Of a stretch of 64,000 nt of DNA, positions 32,994 to 41,974 are shown one piece after another (positions within the stretch are counted from its first letter, which is position 1; the number at the start of each line of letters is the position of its first letter). The DNA is from Sphingomonas turrisvirgatae (lineage in GTDB: Bacteria; Pseudomonadota; Alphaproteobacteria; Sphingomonadales; Sphingomonadaceae). The notes beneath the pieces are model-generated. The model was given only the letters and a program-made list of their open reading frames with translations, was not told the DNA's origin and did no database searches. The position numbers and the translations under genes are program-made. The stretch lies in contig NZ_MDDS01000008.1 of the NCBI RefSeq assembly GCF_001721295.1, forward strand, positions 1-64,000, written 5' to 3'.

Positions 32994-34259
32994 ATGAGCG
33001 ATACGGCGACCGCGCAAGAGGGGCAGGGAACGCCCGGCTATCGCGCGCTGGTGCTGGCGATGCTGTTGCTGGTGTATACCTTCAACTTCCTCGACCGACA
33101 GATCCTCGGCATCCTGGTGGCGCCGATCAAGGCCGACCTTGGCCTCACCGACACGCAGCTTGGCGCACTGGGGGGGATCGCCTTTGCTTTTCTGTATTCG
33201 ATCCTGGGCGTGCCGCTGGCGCTGATTGCCGACCGCACGAGCCGGACCTGGGTGGTAACGGTGTCGCTGACCGTATGGAGCGGGTTTACCGCGCTGTGCG
33301 GCATGGCGGGCAATTTCTGGCAGCTGTTCCTGTTTCGCATCGGCGTGGGCGTGGGCGAGGCGGGCGGGGTCGCGCCGTCCTATGCGATCATCTCTGACTA
33401 TTTCCCGCCCCATCAGCGCGCGCGAGCGCTGGCCATCTATTCGCTGGGCATCCCGATCGGCCTTGCCGCAGGTACGCTGCTCGGCGCGTGGATCGCGGCG
33501 AGCGTCGACTGGCGCTGGGCGTTCATCGTGGTCGGGGTGGCCGGCGTGGTGATCGCGCCGATCTTCCGCCTCGTCGTCAAGGAGCCGCCGCGCCCGGCAG
33601 CGAGTGCCGAGCGCGTTCCGCTGGGCCAGGTGTTCGCGCTGCTGGCGAAGAAGCCGTCCTTCTGGCTCATGTCTTTCGCGGCGGGCTTCAGTTCGATGTG
33701 CGGCTATGGCCTTGCCTTCTGGGCGCCAAGCTTCTTCATCCGCAGCTTCGGACTCGACCTGGCGACGACGAGCTATGTGTTCGGATCGATCCTGCTGATC
33801 GGCGGGACGATCGGCGTGTTTGCTGGCGGATGGTTCGCGGATCGAATGGGACAGGGCGATCGCGGATTCTATGCCAAGCTGCCGGCCTTTGCCTGGCTGA
33901 CCTGCGTGCCGTTGTTTGCCGGCGGGTTCCTGAGCAGCAACATCACGCTGGCGTGGTTCCTGTTCTTGATTCCCAACGGCCTCAACATCCTGTGGCTGGG
34001 GCCGGTGAACACCGCGGTCCAGCACCTTGTCCCGGCACATATGCGCGCCACGGCGAGTGCCAGCTTCCTGCTTATCAACAATCTGATCGGACTGGGCGCG
34101 GGATCGTGGGTGATGGGCGCGATGTCGGACGCAATGACCGCAAGCTATGGCAACGAAGCGCTGCGCTATGCGGCGGTAGCGGCGCTGTCCTTCTATCTGG
34201 TCGCGGCGGTGCTGATGCTGCTGGCGGTGAAGCCGCTGCGGCGTGATTGGGTGGGGTGA
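32994..34259 (+). CDS. MFS transporter (spinster-like)
   Basis: Inner-membrane transporter of 421 residues with about twelve membrane helices. The first contains the pattern YTFNFLDRQILGILVAPIKA, typical of the spinster-like MFS group that accompanies TonB receptors in sphingomonads. The ADRTSR loop after helix 2 is the MFS signature region. Start ATG 32994 has GGGAGG six bases upstream; a GTG at 32961 lies in the terminator hairpin and is rejected. It probably moves the substrate taken up by the neighbouring receptor across the inner membrane, but that is inference. Confidence 0.88.
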   Translation: MSDTATAQEGQGTPGYRALVLAMLLLVYTFNFLDRQILGILVAPIKADLGLTDTQLGALGGIAFAFLYSILGVPLALIADRTSRTWVVTVSLTVWSGFTALCGMAGNFWQLFLFRIGVGVGEAGGVAPSYAIISDYFPPHQRARALAIYSLGIPIGLAAGTLLGAWIAASVDWRWAFIVVGVAGVVIAPIFRLVVKEPPRPAASAERVPLGQVFALLAKKPSFWLMSFAAGFSSMCGYGLAFWAPSFFIRSFGLDLATTSYVFGSILLIGGTIGVFAGGWFADRMGQGDRGFYAKLPAFAWLTCVPLFAGGFLSSNITLAWFLFLIPNGLNILWLGPVNTAVQHLVPAHMRATASASFLLINNLIGLGAGSWVMGAMSDAMTASYGNEALRYAAVAALSFYLVAAVLMLLAVKPLRRDWVG

Positions 34260-34273
34260 GGTAGAAGCGCGGT

Positions 34274-34405
34274 CTCGCACGAAGACACAGAGCGACGAGC
34301 GACGAAGAAGCGGAGCGTGCCGGCGTTCCCGCTGAATAGCCGTTTGAGCCGCCAGGCGGCGCAGTGGGCGGACGCCGTCCTTGTGGCTTGGTGTCTTCGT
34401 GCGAG
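34274..34405. repeat. Inverted repeat between convergent genes
   Basis: Perfect 15-base arms, CTCGCACGAAGACAC (34274-34288) and GTGTCTTCGTGCGAG (34391-34405), enclose 102 bases with no gene. It sits between the convergent MFS gene and the small zinc-ribbon gene, as the element at 21453-21602 sits between ispB and pheA. Confidence 0.75.
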
Positions 34406-34439
34406 CAACGCTGCCCGCCCCAGCTCAGCTGGCCCCGGA

Positions 34440-34625
34440 TCAGGTCGAAGCTGACAGTGAGGGCGGGCGGCGCATCCCCTTCGTTCGGCTGGTCAGGTGA
34501 TAATCGCGGCACAGCGCGCAGCGGTACACGCGCAGCGTGACGCGTGCCGCCGCCGCGACCGCCATCGCCTCATCCTCGCTCCGGAACCGCCGCTTGCGCG
34601 CGCAGATGCCGGGGCGCGTCTTCAC
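34440..34625 (-). CDS. Small zinc-ribbon-like protein coupled to prfC
   Basis: A 61-residue protein starting at GTG 34625, which overlaps the prfC stop as GTGA. Cys8, the pair Cys36-x2-Cys39 and His43 (VYRCALCRDYHLTS) form a plausible zinc site; between them lies a basic and helical stretch (KRRFRSEDEAMAVAAAARV). The layout C..KRRFRS..A..vYrC..C..HLT resembles small ribbon proteins seen in many bacteria, from memory. Function unknown; the translational link suggests something related to termination or ribosomes, which is speculation. A longer in-frame start at 34688 lies inside prfC. Confidence 0.6.
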   Translation of the reverse strand: MKTRPGICARKRRFRSEDEAMAVAAAARVTLRVYRCALCRDYHLTSRTKGMRRPPSLSAST

Positions 34626-36205
34626 CGCTCCCGCGTCGCCAGGAACTTCACCGCGGGATACCGGTCCGCGACATAGCCCACTTCCCACGCGGACTTGGCG
34701 AGGAAGACCGGATCGCCGTCGCGGTCCTTGGCCAGTGCGCCGCGATTGAGGTCCATGAACGCCTTCACGTCCGCTGCCTCGCCGCCGAGCCAGCGCGCCG
34801 TATCGTAGGGTGCAGGTTCGAGCACCGCGCCGACCTTGTATTCCGCCTCCAGACGGCTGAGCAGCACGTCGAGCTGAAGCTGGCCCACGACGCCGATGAT
34901 CCAGTTCGAGCCGATCTCGGGATAGAAGACCTGCACGACGCCCTCCTCGGACAGGTCGTCCAGCGCCTTGCGCAGCTGCTTGGTCTTGGTCGGGTCCTTG
35001 AGTGCGACGCGGCGCAGGATTTCGGGGGCGAAATTCGGCAGGCCGGTGAAGCGCACCTGCGCCCTTTCGGAGAGCGTATCGCCGACGCGCAGCACGCCGT
35101 GATTGGGGATGCCGATGATGTCGCCGGGAAAGGCTTCGTCGGCCAGCTCACGCTGCTGGGCGAAGAACATGATCGGCGAATGGATCGCGATCGGCTTGCC
35201 ATGTCCCGTCGGGGTCAGCTTCATGCCGCGTTTGAAGGTGCCCGAGACGAGTCGCATGAAGGCGATTCGGTCGCGATGGTTGGGATCCATGTTCGCCTGG
35301 ACCTTGAACACGAAGCCGGTAACTTCGGGGTTGTCGGGGGCGACCGGTGCGGGTTCGGCGGGCAGGGCGTGGGGCGGCGGTGCGTGCGCGGCCAGCGCCT
35401 CGATCAGCGAATCGATGCCGAACTCTTTCAGCGCAGATCCGAAGAAGACCGGCGTCAGGTCGCCGTTGCGATACGCTTCGCCATCGAACTCGGCGTAACC
35501 GGCCAGCGCCAGTTCGGCGTCCTCGCGCAGCTTGGCGAGGTTGTCGGCGGACAAGATCGCGTCGAGTTGCGGATCGTGGAGGCCGGTGGTCTGGACGACC
35601 TCGCCGTTGAACTCGCGGCTTGGGCCTTCCGGCAGCAGCAAGCGGTTGGTGCGCAGGTCGTAAATGCCTTCGAACGTGCCGCCCATGCCGACCGGCCAAG
35701 TCATCGGGGTCACGTCCAGCTGGAGCAACTCGGCGACCTCGTCCAGCGTCTCGAACACCTCGCGCCCTTCGCGGTCGCATTTGTTGACGAACGTGATGAT
35801 CGGCACGTTGCGCAGCCGGCAGACTTCAAACAGCTTGCGGGTCTGGCTTTCCACGCCCTTCGCAACGTCGAGCACCATCACCGCGCTGTCGACGGCCGTC
35901 AGCGTGCGATACGTGTCCTCGCTGAAATCCTCGTGCCCCGGGGTGTCGAGGAGGTTGAACGTGACCCCGTCCCGCTCGAACGTCATCACCGACGAGGTGA
36001 CCGAGATGCCGCGCTGCTGCTCGATCTTCATCCAGTCGGACCGTGCGCGCCGTGCGTCGCCGCGTGCCTTGACCTCGCCCGCCAGGTGGATCGCGCCGCC
36101 GAACAGGAGGAGCTTTTCGGTGAGCGTGGTCTTGCCCGCGTCGGGGTGCGCGATGATCGCGAAGGTACGGCGGCCGGTATGTTGAGGCCCAGAGGAAGCA
36201 GACAT
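34622..36205 (-). CDS. prfC: Peptide chain release factor 3
   Basis: Translational GTPase of 527 residues that recycles RF1/RF2 from the ribosome. G-domain motifs are intact: AHPDAGKTTLTEK (G1, residues about 19-31), RGISVTSSVM (G2 region), DTPGHEDFSED (G3) and FVNKCDREG (G4). Domains II and III follow with KVQANMDPNHRDRIAFMRLV typical of RF3. No tRNA-mimic domain IV like that of EF-G is present, as expected. It is followed by a coupled small zinc-ribbon ORF. Confidence 0.95.
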   Translation of the reverse strand: MSASSGPQHTGRRTFAIIAHPDAGKTTLTEKLLLFGGAIHLAGEVKARGDARRARSDWMKIEQQRGISVTSSVMTFERDGVTFNLLDTPGHEDFSEDTYRTLTAVDSAVMVLDVAKGVESQTRKLFEVCRLRNVPIITFVNKCDREGREVFETLDEVAELLQLDVTPMTWPVGMGGTFEGIYDLRTNRLLLPEGPSREFNGEVVQTTGLHDPQLDAILSADNLAKLREDAELALAGYAEFDGEAYRNGDLTPVFFGSALKEFGIDSLIEALAAHAPPPHALPAEPAPVAPDNPEVTGFVFKVQANMDPNHRDRIAFMRLVSGTFKRGMKLTPTGHGKPIAIHSPIMFFAQQRELADEAFPGDIIGIPNHGVLRVGDTLSERAQVRFTGLPNFAPEILRRVALKDPTKTKQLRKALDDLSEEGVVQVFYPEIGSNWIIGVVGQLQLDVLLSRLEAEYKVGAVLEPAPYDTARWLGGEAADVKAFMDLNRGALAKDRDGDPVFLAKSAWEVGYVADRYPAVKFLATRER

Positions 36206-36225
36206 TGCGCGCCTCTAGCGAGTCA

Positions 36226-37443
36226 TCACAGCTGAGGCGAGAGGGCGCGCGCTTGCCCGCGTTCGAGCGCGATTGAGACGAGCACCAGCGCCAGGCCGCC
36301 GAGCGCGAGGCCCGCACCGACCCAGCCGGTCGATGTCCAGCCGAAGCCGGCCGCAATGGCGAGCCCGCCGAGCCAGGGGCCGAGCGCATTGGCCGCGTTG
36401 AACGCGCTGTGGTTGAGTGAGGCGGCGAGCGTCTGCGCGTCTCCGGCCACGTCCATCAGCCGCGTCTGCAGGATCGAACCCAGTGCGCCGCCGATCCCGA
36501 TGGCGAGCATGGCAAGGCATGCCGTCCAATACTGGCCCGCCGCGAACGGCCACAGCGCCAGCGAGATCGCCGACCAGGCGAGCAGCCCGGCAGCGGTCGG
36601 CATCAGCGCGCGATCGGCGAAGCGCGGTACGATGAGGTTGCCGGCCGTCATGCCGACGCCGAAGATCGCCAGCGCAAACGGGATCGCGCTCGCCGAGGCG
36701 CCGGTCACCGCGAGCAGCGTATCGGCCAGATAGGTGTAGACGCCGAACAGGCCGCCAAAGCCGATCGCGCCGATGCCCAGCGCCAGCCACACTTGCGGCC
36801 GGGCAAGCGCGGCGAGTTCGGCCAGCGGGTTGGCGGCCGGATCGCCCGCATCGCGCGGCGCGAGCCGCCAGGCGAGCAGCGCGGTGAGCAGGGCCAGTGC
36901 GGCGACGATCCCGAACACCGCGCGCCAGCCAACAAGCTGCCCCAGCGCATTGGCGACCGGCACGCCGACAATCGTCGAAACGGTGAGCCCCAGCATGATG
37001 CGTCCGACTGCACGGGTCCGCTGATCCTGCGGCACCAACGAGGTAGCGACCAGCGCGGCGACCCCGAAATAGGCGCCGTGCGGCAGCCCGGCGAGGAAGC
37101 GAAAGACGAGCAACTGAGTATAGCTGGCGGCAAGGCCTGACAGCGCATTGCCGGCCGCGAACATCAGCATCAGGCCGATCAGCAGCTTGCGCCGGGACAG
37201 CCGCGCGCCGAGGATCGCCAGGACTGGCGCGCCGACCACGACACCGAGCGCATAGGCGCTGATAGCGTGCCCGGCTGCCGTGGCGTCGATATTCAGATCA
37301 GCGGCGAAGAACGGCAGCAGGCTCATCGTCGCAAATTCGGTCGTGCCGATGGCAAAGCCGCCGACCGCAAGCGCGAGGTGGATCAGCCAGACGGGCGCGA
37401 TGCGAACGGAAGCGGGCATCGCATCGAGATGGTTATGCTGCAC
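36226..37443 (-). CDS. MFS drug/metabolite efflux transporter (DHA1 type)
   Basis: Inner-membrane exporter of 405 residues with about twelve helices. The first helix region FAIGTTEFATMSLLPFFAAD and the later RFLAGLPHGAYFGVAALVAT segment match the AraJ/DHA1 group of proton-driven efflux pumps. The LGARLSRRKLLIG loop is the MFS signature. Substrate unknown. A small Cys-containing gene (37495-37722) lies upstream on the same strand; a functional link is not evident. Confidence 0.88.
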   Translation of the reverse strand: MQHNHLDAMPASVRIAPVWLIHLALAVGGFAIGTTEFATMSLLPFFAADLNIDATAAGHAISAYALGVVVGAPVLAILGARLSRRKLLIGLMLMFAAGNALSGLAASYTQLLVFRFLAGLPHGAYFGVAALVATSLVPQDQRTRAVGRIMLGLTVSTIVGVPVANALGQLVGWRAVFGIVAALALLTALLAWRLAPRDAGDPAANPLAELAALARPQVWLALGIGAIGFGGLFGVYTYLADTLLAVTGASASAIPFALAIFGVGMTAGNLIVPRFADRALMPTAAGLLAWSAISLALWPFAAGQYWTACLAMLAIGIGGALGSILQTRLMDVAGDAQTLAASLNHSAFNAANALGPWLGGLAIAAGFGWTSTGWVGAGLALGGLALVLVSIALERGQARALSPQL

Positions 37444-37494
37444 TGCAACGTCAATTGCGGGGGAAGCGCCGGCGATTACGGCGGGCGCAATCGA

Positions 37495-37722
37495 TCAGCT
37501 GCGTTTCTTGTTCTCTGCTCGCGCCATCTGCTGGCCCTGCCGCTGGCATGTGGCGGCGATGGTCGGGAACGACAGGTCGGTATGACGTGGCAGCACGGCG
37601 GCCATCGCAGCCTGGCATTGTGCCACGCTTTGATACCGGGTGGGCTCGACCCGTGCCTGCTGGCATTGATCCTGTAGATCGCCGCAGCCAAGAATCGCCA
37701 TTACAAAATAGACCGGTCCCAT
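37495..37722 (-). CDS. Small cysteine-containing hypothetical protein
   Basis: A 75-residue protein with an AAGGAG ribosome site nine bases before the ATG at 37722. The N-terminus is hydrophobic (MGPVYFVMAILGC). Four Cys occur at residues 13, 20, 36 and 59, spaced as two possible disulphides, and the tail is basic (ARAENKKRS). A short signal-like N-terminus and paired Cys suggest a periplasmic protein, but Cys13 could also be part of the hydrophobic segment. Function unknown; no family recognised. It precedes the MFS gene on the same strand. Confidence 0.55.
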   Translation of the reverse strand: MGPVYFVMAILGCGDLQDQCQQARVEPTRYQSVAQCQAAMAAVLPRHTDLSFPTIAATCQRQGQQMARAENKKRS

Positions 37723-37835
37723 CGCCTCGCTCCTTGCGATCATAAACGGACCGGGCGCGGGCTCGTTCCAACTGTTGCACCTGCGAGACGAGCTTGGCGG
37801 TTGCATAACCGTCCGGGCGCGCCCATTTGGCGGGC

Positions 37836-39653
37836 ATGCCGCCCGACATCGCGACGGCCGGCGGCGAGCGTCCGATGTTCGCAACGCTCCGGCGCTTCCT
37901 TCCTTATCTGTGGCCTGCCGGCATGCCGGGGCTGAAGGCGCGCATCGTCGTTTCCTTGCTGCTCGTGCTGTTGTCTAAGGTCGTGCAAGTCTATGGCGCG
38001 GCCTATGCGCTCAAGGCAGCAGTCGATGCGATGTCGATCGACGATCGCGGTGCGGTAACCTTCGTCGTGCTGATGGTGATCGGCTATGCCGCCGCCCGGC
38101 TGTTCACGACCGTGTTCGACAATCTGCGCAACACCGTGTTCGAGAAGGTCGGGCAGGACGCAACGCGGCGGCTGGCGATCGTCACCTTCACGCATTTGCA
38201 CCAGCTCTCGCTGCGCTTTCATCTGGAGCGCAGGACGGGCGCGGTGACCAAGGTGGTCGAGCGTGGGACGAAAAGCATCGATTCGATGCTGTATTTCCTG
38301 CTGTTCAACATCGCGCCGACGATCCTGGAGCTTGCGCTCGTGCTGCAAATCTTTGGCAGCAAGTTCGGCTGGTGGTTGGTCGCATCGACGATCGCGATGG
38401 TGGTGATCTATATCGCCTTCACGCGTTGGGTGACCGACTGGCGCGCGAAGCTGCGCGAACAGATGAACGAGCTCGACACCGGCGCGGTCGCGCATGCGGT
38501 GGACTCGCTGCTGAATTTTGAGACGGTCAAGTATTTCAACGCCGAGAAGCGCGAGGCCGACCGCTATTCCAGCGCGGTCGAGGCTTATGCGACGGCGGCG
38601 GTGAAGAGTGAAAACTCGCTGGCCTGGCTCAACATGGGCCAGTCGCTGATCACCAACTTCATGCTGGGCGCCGGCATGGCGGTGGTGGCGTGGGGCTGGT
38701 CGACGGGCGAGTTCACGGCAGGCGACGTGGTGTTCGTCTCGACGCTCTTGAGCCAGCTGTTCCGGCCGCTCGACATGCTCGGCTGGGTCTATCGCACGAT
38801 CCGGCAGGGTGTGATCGACATGGGCGCGATGTTCGACCTGATCGACACGCGTGCCGAGGTACAGGACGTGCCGAATGCGCCGGCGCTGGACGTGACCCGC
38901 GGCGAGGTGCGGTTCGAAGGCGTGCGGTTCGGTTACGACAAGGGTCGCGACATCCTGAAGGGCATCGACCTCACCATCCTGCCTGGCCAGACGGTGGCGG
39001 TCGTCGGGCCCTCGGGGGCCGGGAAGTCGACCCTCGCGCGCATCCTCTACCGCTTCTATGATCTGAACGGCGGTCGGGTGACGATTGACGGCCAGGATAT
39101 CAGCCAGGTGACGCAGGCGTCCTTACGCGCGGCGATCGGGATCGTGCCGCAGGATACCGTGCTGTTCAACGACACGGTCGGCTATAACATCGCCTATGGC
39201 CGCGAGGGCGCGACGGCCGAGCAAGTCGCGGCGGCGGCGCGCGGCGCTGCGATCGCCGGGTTCATCGAAAGCATGCCGAACGGCTATGACACGCGAGTCG
39301 GCGAGCGCGGGTTGAAGCTGTCGGGCGGCGAGAAGCAGCGCGTGGCGATTGCGCGGACGCTGCTGAAGGACCCGCCGATCCTGATCCTGGACGAAGCGAC
39401 CAGCGCGCTGGATTCGCGGACCGAGGCGGAGATTCTGGACACGCTGGAAGCGATCGAGCGCGGGCGCACGACGATCGTGATCGCGCACCGGCTGTCGACG
39501 GTGGTCAATGCCGACCGGATCGTCGTGCTGGAGGGCGGACGGATCGTCGAGCAGGGGACGCACGCGCAGTTGCTTGAAGCGCGCGGTGTCTATGCCGAGA
39601 TGTGGACGCGGCAGCAGGCCGAGCGCGAGGCGGTGGCCGAAGCGGCGGAGTAA
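37836..39653 (+). CDS. Atm1-type ABC exporter (half-transporter)
   Basis: Fused permease-ATPase half-transporter of 605 residues, homologous to mitochondrial Atm1 and bacterial heavy-metal/glutathione exporters. Six membrane helices occupy about residues 30-330, with GAVTKVVERGTKSIDSMLYF as the Atm1-like coupling region. The ATPase has Walker A GPSGAGKST, signature LSGGEKQRVAIARTLL and Walker B ILILDEATSALD. Known relatives export glutathione persulphide or metal-glutathione complexes. The ATG at 37836 is used; a TTG at 37827 and an in-frame ATG at 37875 are alternatives. Confidence 0.9.
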   Translation: MPPDIATAGGERPMFATLRRFLPYLWPAGMPGLKARIVVSLLLVLLSKVVQVYGAAYALKAAVDAMSIDDRGAVTFVVLMVIGYAAARLFTTVFDNLRNTVFEKVGQDATRRLAIVTFTHLHQLSLRFHLERRTGAVTKVVERGTKSIDSMLYFLLFNIAPTILELALVLQIFGSKFGWWLVASTIAMVVIYIAFTRWVTDWRAKLREQMNELDTGAVAHAVDSLLNFETVKYFNAEKREADRYSSAVEAYATAAVKSENSLAWLNMGQSLITNFMLGAGMAVVAWGWSTGEFTAGDVVFVSTLLSQLFRPLDMLGWVYRTIRQGVIDMGAMFDLIDTRAEVQDVPNAPALDVTRGEVRFEGVRFGYDKGRDILKGIDLTILPGQTVAVVGPSGAGKSTLARILYRFYDLNGGRVTIDGQDISQVTQASLRAAIGIVPQDTVLFNDTVGYNIAYGREGATAEQVAAAARGAAIAGFIESMPNGYDTRVGERGLKLSGGEKQRVAIARTLLKDPPILILDEATSALDSRTEAEILDTLEAIERGRTTIVIAHRLSTVVNADRIVVLEGGRIVEQGTHAQLLEARGVYAEMWTRQQAEREAVAEAAE

Positions 39654-39674
39654 TCCGCACTGCGTGGAACGCTG

Positions 39675-39758
39675 TCCGTCATCCCGGCGAAAGCCGGGAT
39701 CTCATGCGGTTCCTGTCCTGCGCCATCGCTGGGATCCCGGCTTTCGCCGAGATGACGG
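39675..39758. repeat. REP-like element between the ABC exporter and dihydroorotase genes
   Basis: GTCATCCCGGC-GAAA-GCCGGGATCTC in one arm and GATCCCGGC-TTTC-GCC in the other, ending GAGATGACGG. Same family as 3951-4022. It separates two convergent genes. Confidence 0.75.
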
Positions 39759-39773
39759 TTATTTGGCGATCTT

Positions 39774-41099
39774 TTACCCGAACTCGACCGCCTCGAACCG
39801 CACCGGGCGGCCGTGGGCGTGGCTGGCAAGCTGGCCGTCCCACATCACCTTGCGGCCGCGGATGATCGTGCCGATCGGCTTGCCGGTCAGCGTATCGCCG
39901 GTGAAGGGTGACCAGCCGCAGCGGCTGGCGAGCCAGCTTTCCTCGATCGTCCACTGCGCCTTCAGGTCCACCACGGTGAAATCGGCGTCATAGCCGGGCA
40001 CGATCCGCCCCTTGCCGACCAGCCCGAACACGCGCTGCGGTCCGGCGCTGGTCAGGTCGATCAGCCGCTGCAACGTCGTGCGCCCCTTGGCGACATGGTC
40101 GAGCAGCAACGGGAGCAGCGTCTGGACGCCCGGCATGCCGCTCGGGCTGGCGGGATAAGGCTTGGCCTTTTCCTCGATCGTGTGGGGCGCATGGTCGGAG
40201 CCGAGCACGTCGGGCACGCCCTGGTTGAGCCAGTGCCACAGTCCGTCGCGGTGTGCCGCCGATCGGATCGGCGGGTTCATCTGCGCATAGCTGCCAAGGC
40301 GCGGATAGGCGTCTTCCGCCGCCAGCGTCAGATGCTGCGGCGTGACCTCGCACGTTGCGATGTCCTTGTGCTGGCCCAGCAGTTCCAGCTCGGCGGGCGT
40401 GGTGACGTGCAGGACATGGATGCGGCGGCCGGCCTCGCGCGCCAGCTTCAGGATGCGGCGCGTGGCGAGGATCGCGCTTTCATCGTCGCGCCACACCGGG
40501 TGCGAGGACGGGTCGCCCGCGATCCGTTCGCCTTCGCGCGCGTTCATGCGGAATTCGTCTTCGCAATGGACGGCGACGCGGCGGTGACCACTGGCCAGCA
40601 CACGCGCGAGGTTGGCGTCGTCCGACACGAGCAGGTCGCCGGTCGAGGCACCCATGAAGATCTTGACGCCGGCGGTGCCCGGCATCCGCTCCAGCTCGGC
40701 AAGATGTTCGGCGTTGTTGTTGGTCGCGCCGACGTAAAAGGCATGGTCGCACCACATGCGGTCCCTGGCGCGGGCAAGCTTGTCGTTTACCGCCTCGGCG
40801 CTGTCGGTATTGGGTTTGGTGTTCGGCATTTCGAACACGGCGGTGACGCCGCCCAGCACGGCAGCGCGGCTGCCGGATTCCAGGTCTTCCTTGGCCTCGA
40901 GACCGGGTTCGCGGAAATGGACCTGGCTGTCGATCACGCCGGGCAGCACGTCGAGGCCGGTGCAGTCGATCGTCTCGCCCGCGTCCCCGGTGCCGCCGAT
41001 CTGCACGATCTTGCCATCGCGCACGCCCACATCGACCTGTGCCGGGCCGGAAGGCAGATGGACGGTGCCGCCGGTGAGTTTCAGGTCGAAGGTCGCCAT
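39774..41099 (-). CDS. pyrC: Dihydroorotase-family amidohydrolase with HxH changed to QxH
   Basis: Predicted dihydroorotase of 441 residues (pyrimidine synthesis, carbamoyl-aspartate to dihydroorotate). The opening metal motif of the family, D-x-H-x-H, reads D57-S-Q59-V-H61 followed by FREPG, so the first metal His is Gln. Other features remain: KIFMGAS with the probable carboxylated Lys146, later His residues, and the catalytic Asp in GSDHAPHT. I recall the same Gln in other alphaproteobacterial dihydroorotases, so it may be a clade feature, but it could alter metal content or activity. It diverges from ygfZ with a 45-base gap. Confidence 0.8.
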   Translation of the reverse strand: MATFDLKLTGGTVHLPSGPAQVDVGVRDGKIVQIGGTGDAGETIDCTGLDVLPGVIDSQVHFREPGLEAKEDLESGSRAAVLGGVTAVFEMPNTKPNTDSAEAVNDKLARARDRMWCDHAFYVGATNNNAEHLAELERMPGTAGVKIFMGASTGDLLVSDDANLARVLASGHRRVAVHCEDEFRMNAREGERIAGDPSSHPVWRDDESAILATRRILKLAREAGRRIHVLHVTTPAELELLGQHKDIATCEVTPQHLTLAAEDAYPRLGSYAQMNPPIRSAAHRDGLWHWLNQGVPDVLGSDHAPHTIEEKAKPYPASPSGMPGVQTLLPLLLDHVAKGRTTLQRLIDLTSAGPQRVFGLVGKGRIVPGYDADFTVVDLKAQWTIEESWLASRCGWSPFTGDTLTGKPIGTIIRGRKVMWDGQLASHAHGRPVRFEAVEFG

Positions 41100-41144
41100 G
41101 TTCTGCCTCTTCCGGTTACGTCGTCGGCGTCCTACCTGTTCGCC

Positions 41145-41873
41145 ATGAGTGAGACCACCCTGCTTGCGAACCGTTCCCTGATCCGCGTTTCGGGCGAGGA
41201 CGCGCGTGGCTTCCTGCAGGGGCTGGTGACGCAGGATCTGAATGCGGTACGGCCGGATGCGCCGCAATGGGCCGGGCTGCTGACGGCGCAGGGCAAGGCG
41301 CTGTTCGACTTCATCCTGTGGGATGACGATGGAGCGATCCTGATCGATTGCGAGGCGGATCAGCGCGAGGCGCTGGTGCGGCGGCTGTCGATGTACCGGC
41401 TGCGGCGGCCGATAACGATCGAACCGGCCGACGGCCGGGTGCATTGGTCGTTGGAACCTGGACAGGGCGTGCCCGACCCGCGGCTGGCGGCGCTGGGCTG
41501 GCGCTGGTTGGGTGACGCGGCGGGCGAATCGGCGACCGGCTGGCTTGAGCATCGCCTGCGGCTCGGCGTGACGGAGGGCGTGGCCGAATTGGGCTCTGAC
41601 AAGACGCTGTGGCTGGAGTGCAATGCCGCCGAACTGAACGGCGTCAGCTTTTCGAAGGGCTGTTACGTCGGCCAGGAGAATACCGCGCGGATGAACTGGC
41701 GCGCGAAGGTCAACCGGCGGCTGGTTGTCGCACCGCTCGGCGAGGCAGGTGAACGGACGCGGGCGGTGTATCCGGAGCTGGGGCTGATGGTCGAGCATCG
41801 CCGCGTCGAGGCGCTGGGCAATGCGGTGGTGGTGGGGTGGCTCGCGGAGGCGTTGGCCGCGCCCTCCGAATAA
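41145..41873 (+). CDS. ygfZ: Folate-binding YgfZ/GcvT-like protein
   Basis: Tetrahydrofolate-binding protein of 242 residues that supports iron-sulphur cluster assembly and repair. The diagnostic motif KGCYVGQENTARM is present in the C-terminal half, and VSGEDARGFLQGLVTQDLN is the usual N-terminal segment. The start at 41145 gives MSETTLLANRSLIRVSGEDA. It diverges from the dihydroorotase gene. A related role to the Atm1-type exporter two genes away (iron-sulphur chemistry) is possible but not shown. Confidence 0.9.
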   Translation: MSETTLLANRSLIRVSGEDARGFLQGLVTQDLNAVRPDAPQWAGLLTAQGKALFDFILWDDDGAILIDCEADQREALVRRLSMYRLRRPITIEPADGRVHWSLEPGQGVPDPRLAALGWRWLGDAAGESATGWLEHRLRLGVTEGVAELGSDKTLWLECNAAELNGVSFSKGCYVGQENTARMNWRAKVNRRLVVAPLGEAGERTRAVYPELGLMVEHRRVEALGNAVVVGWLAEALAAPSE

Positions 41874-41878
41874 CTCCT

Positions 41879-41972
41879 CATCATCCCGGCACAAGACCGC
41901 GATGACGGATGCGTGGCCGCCCTCCCCCTTCCGGCGCTTCGCGCCTCGCTCCCTCTCCCGGTGGGAGAGGGA
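41879..41972. repeat. Two repeat types between ygfZ and ribA
   Basis: A short REP-like piece (CATCCCGGC...GATGACGG, 41879-41906) is followed by CCCTCCCCCTTCCGG...CTCCCTCTCCCGGTGGGAGAGGG ending at 41971, the same family as the hairpin at 138-160. Both lie in the gap between convergent genes. Confidence 0.65.
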
Positions 41973-41974
41973 AA

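Noticed and set aside
34544..36235. Long plus-strand frame over prfC
   Set aside because: Antisense to a fully conserved RF3; low-complexity translation.
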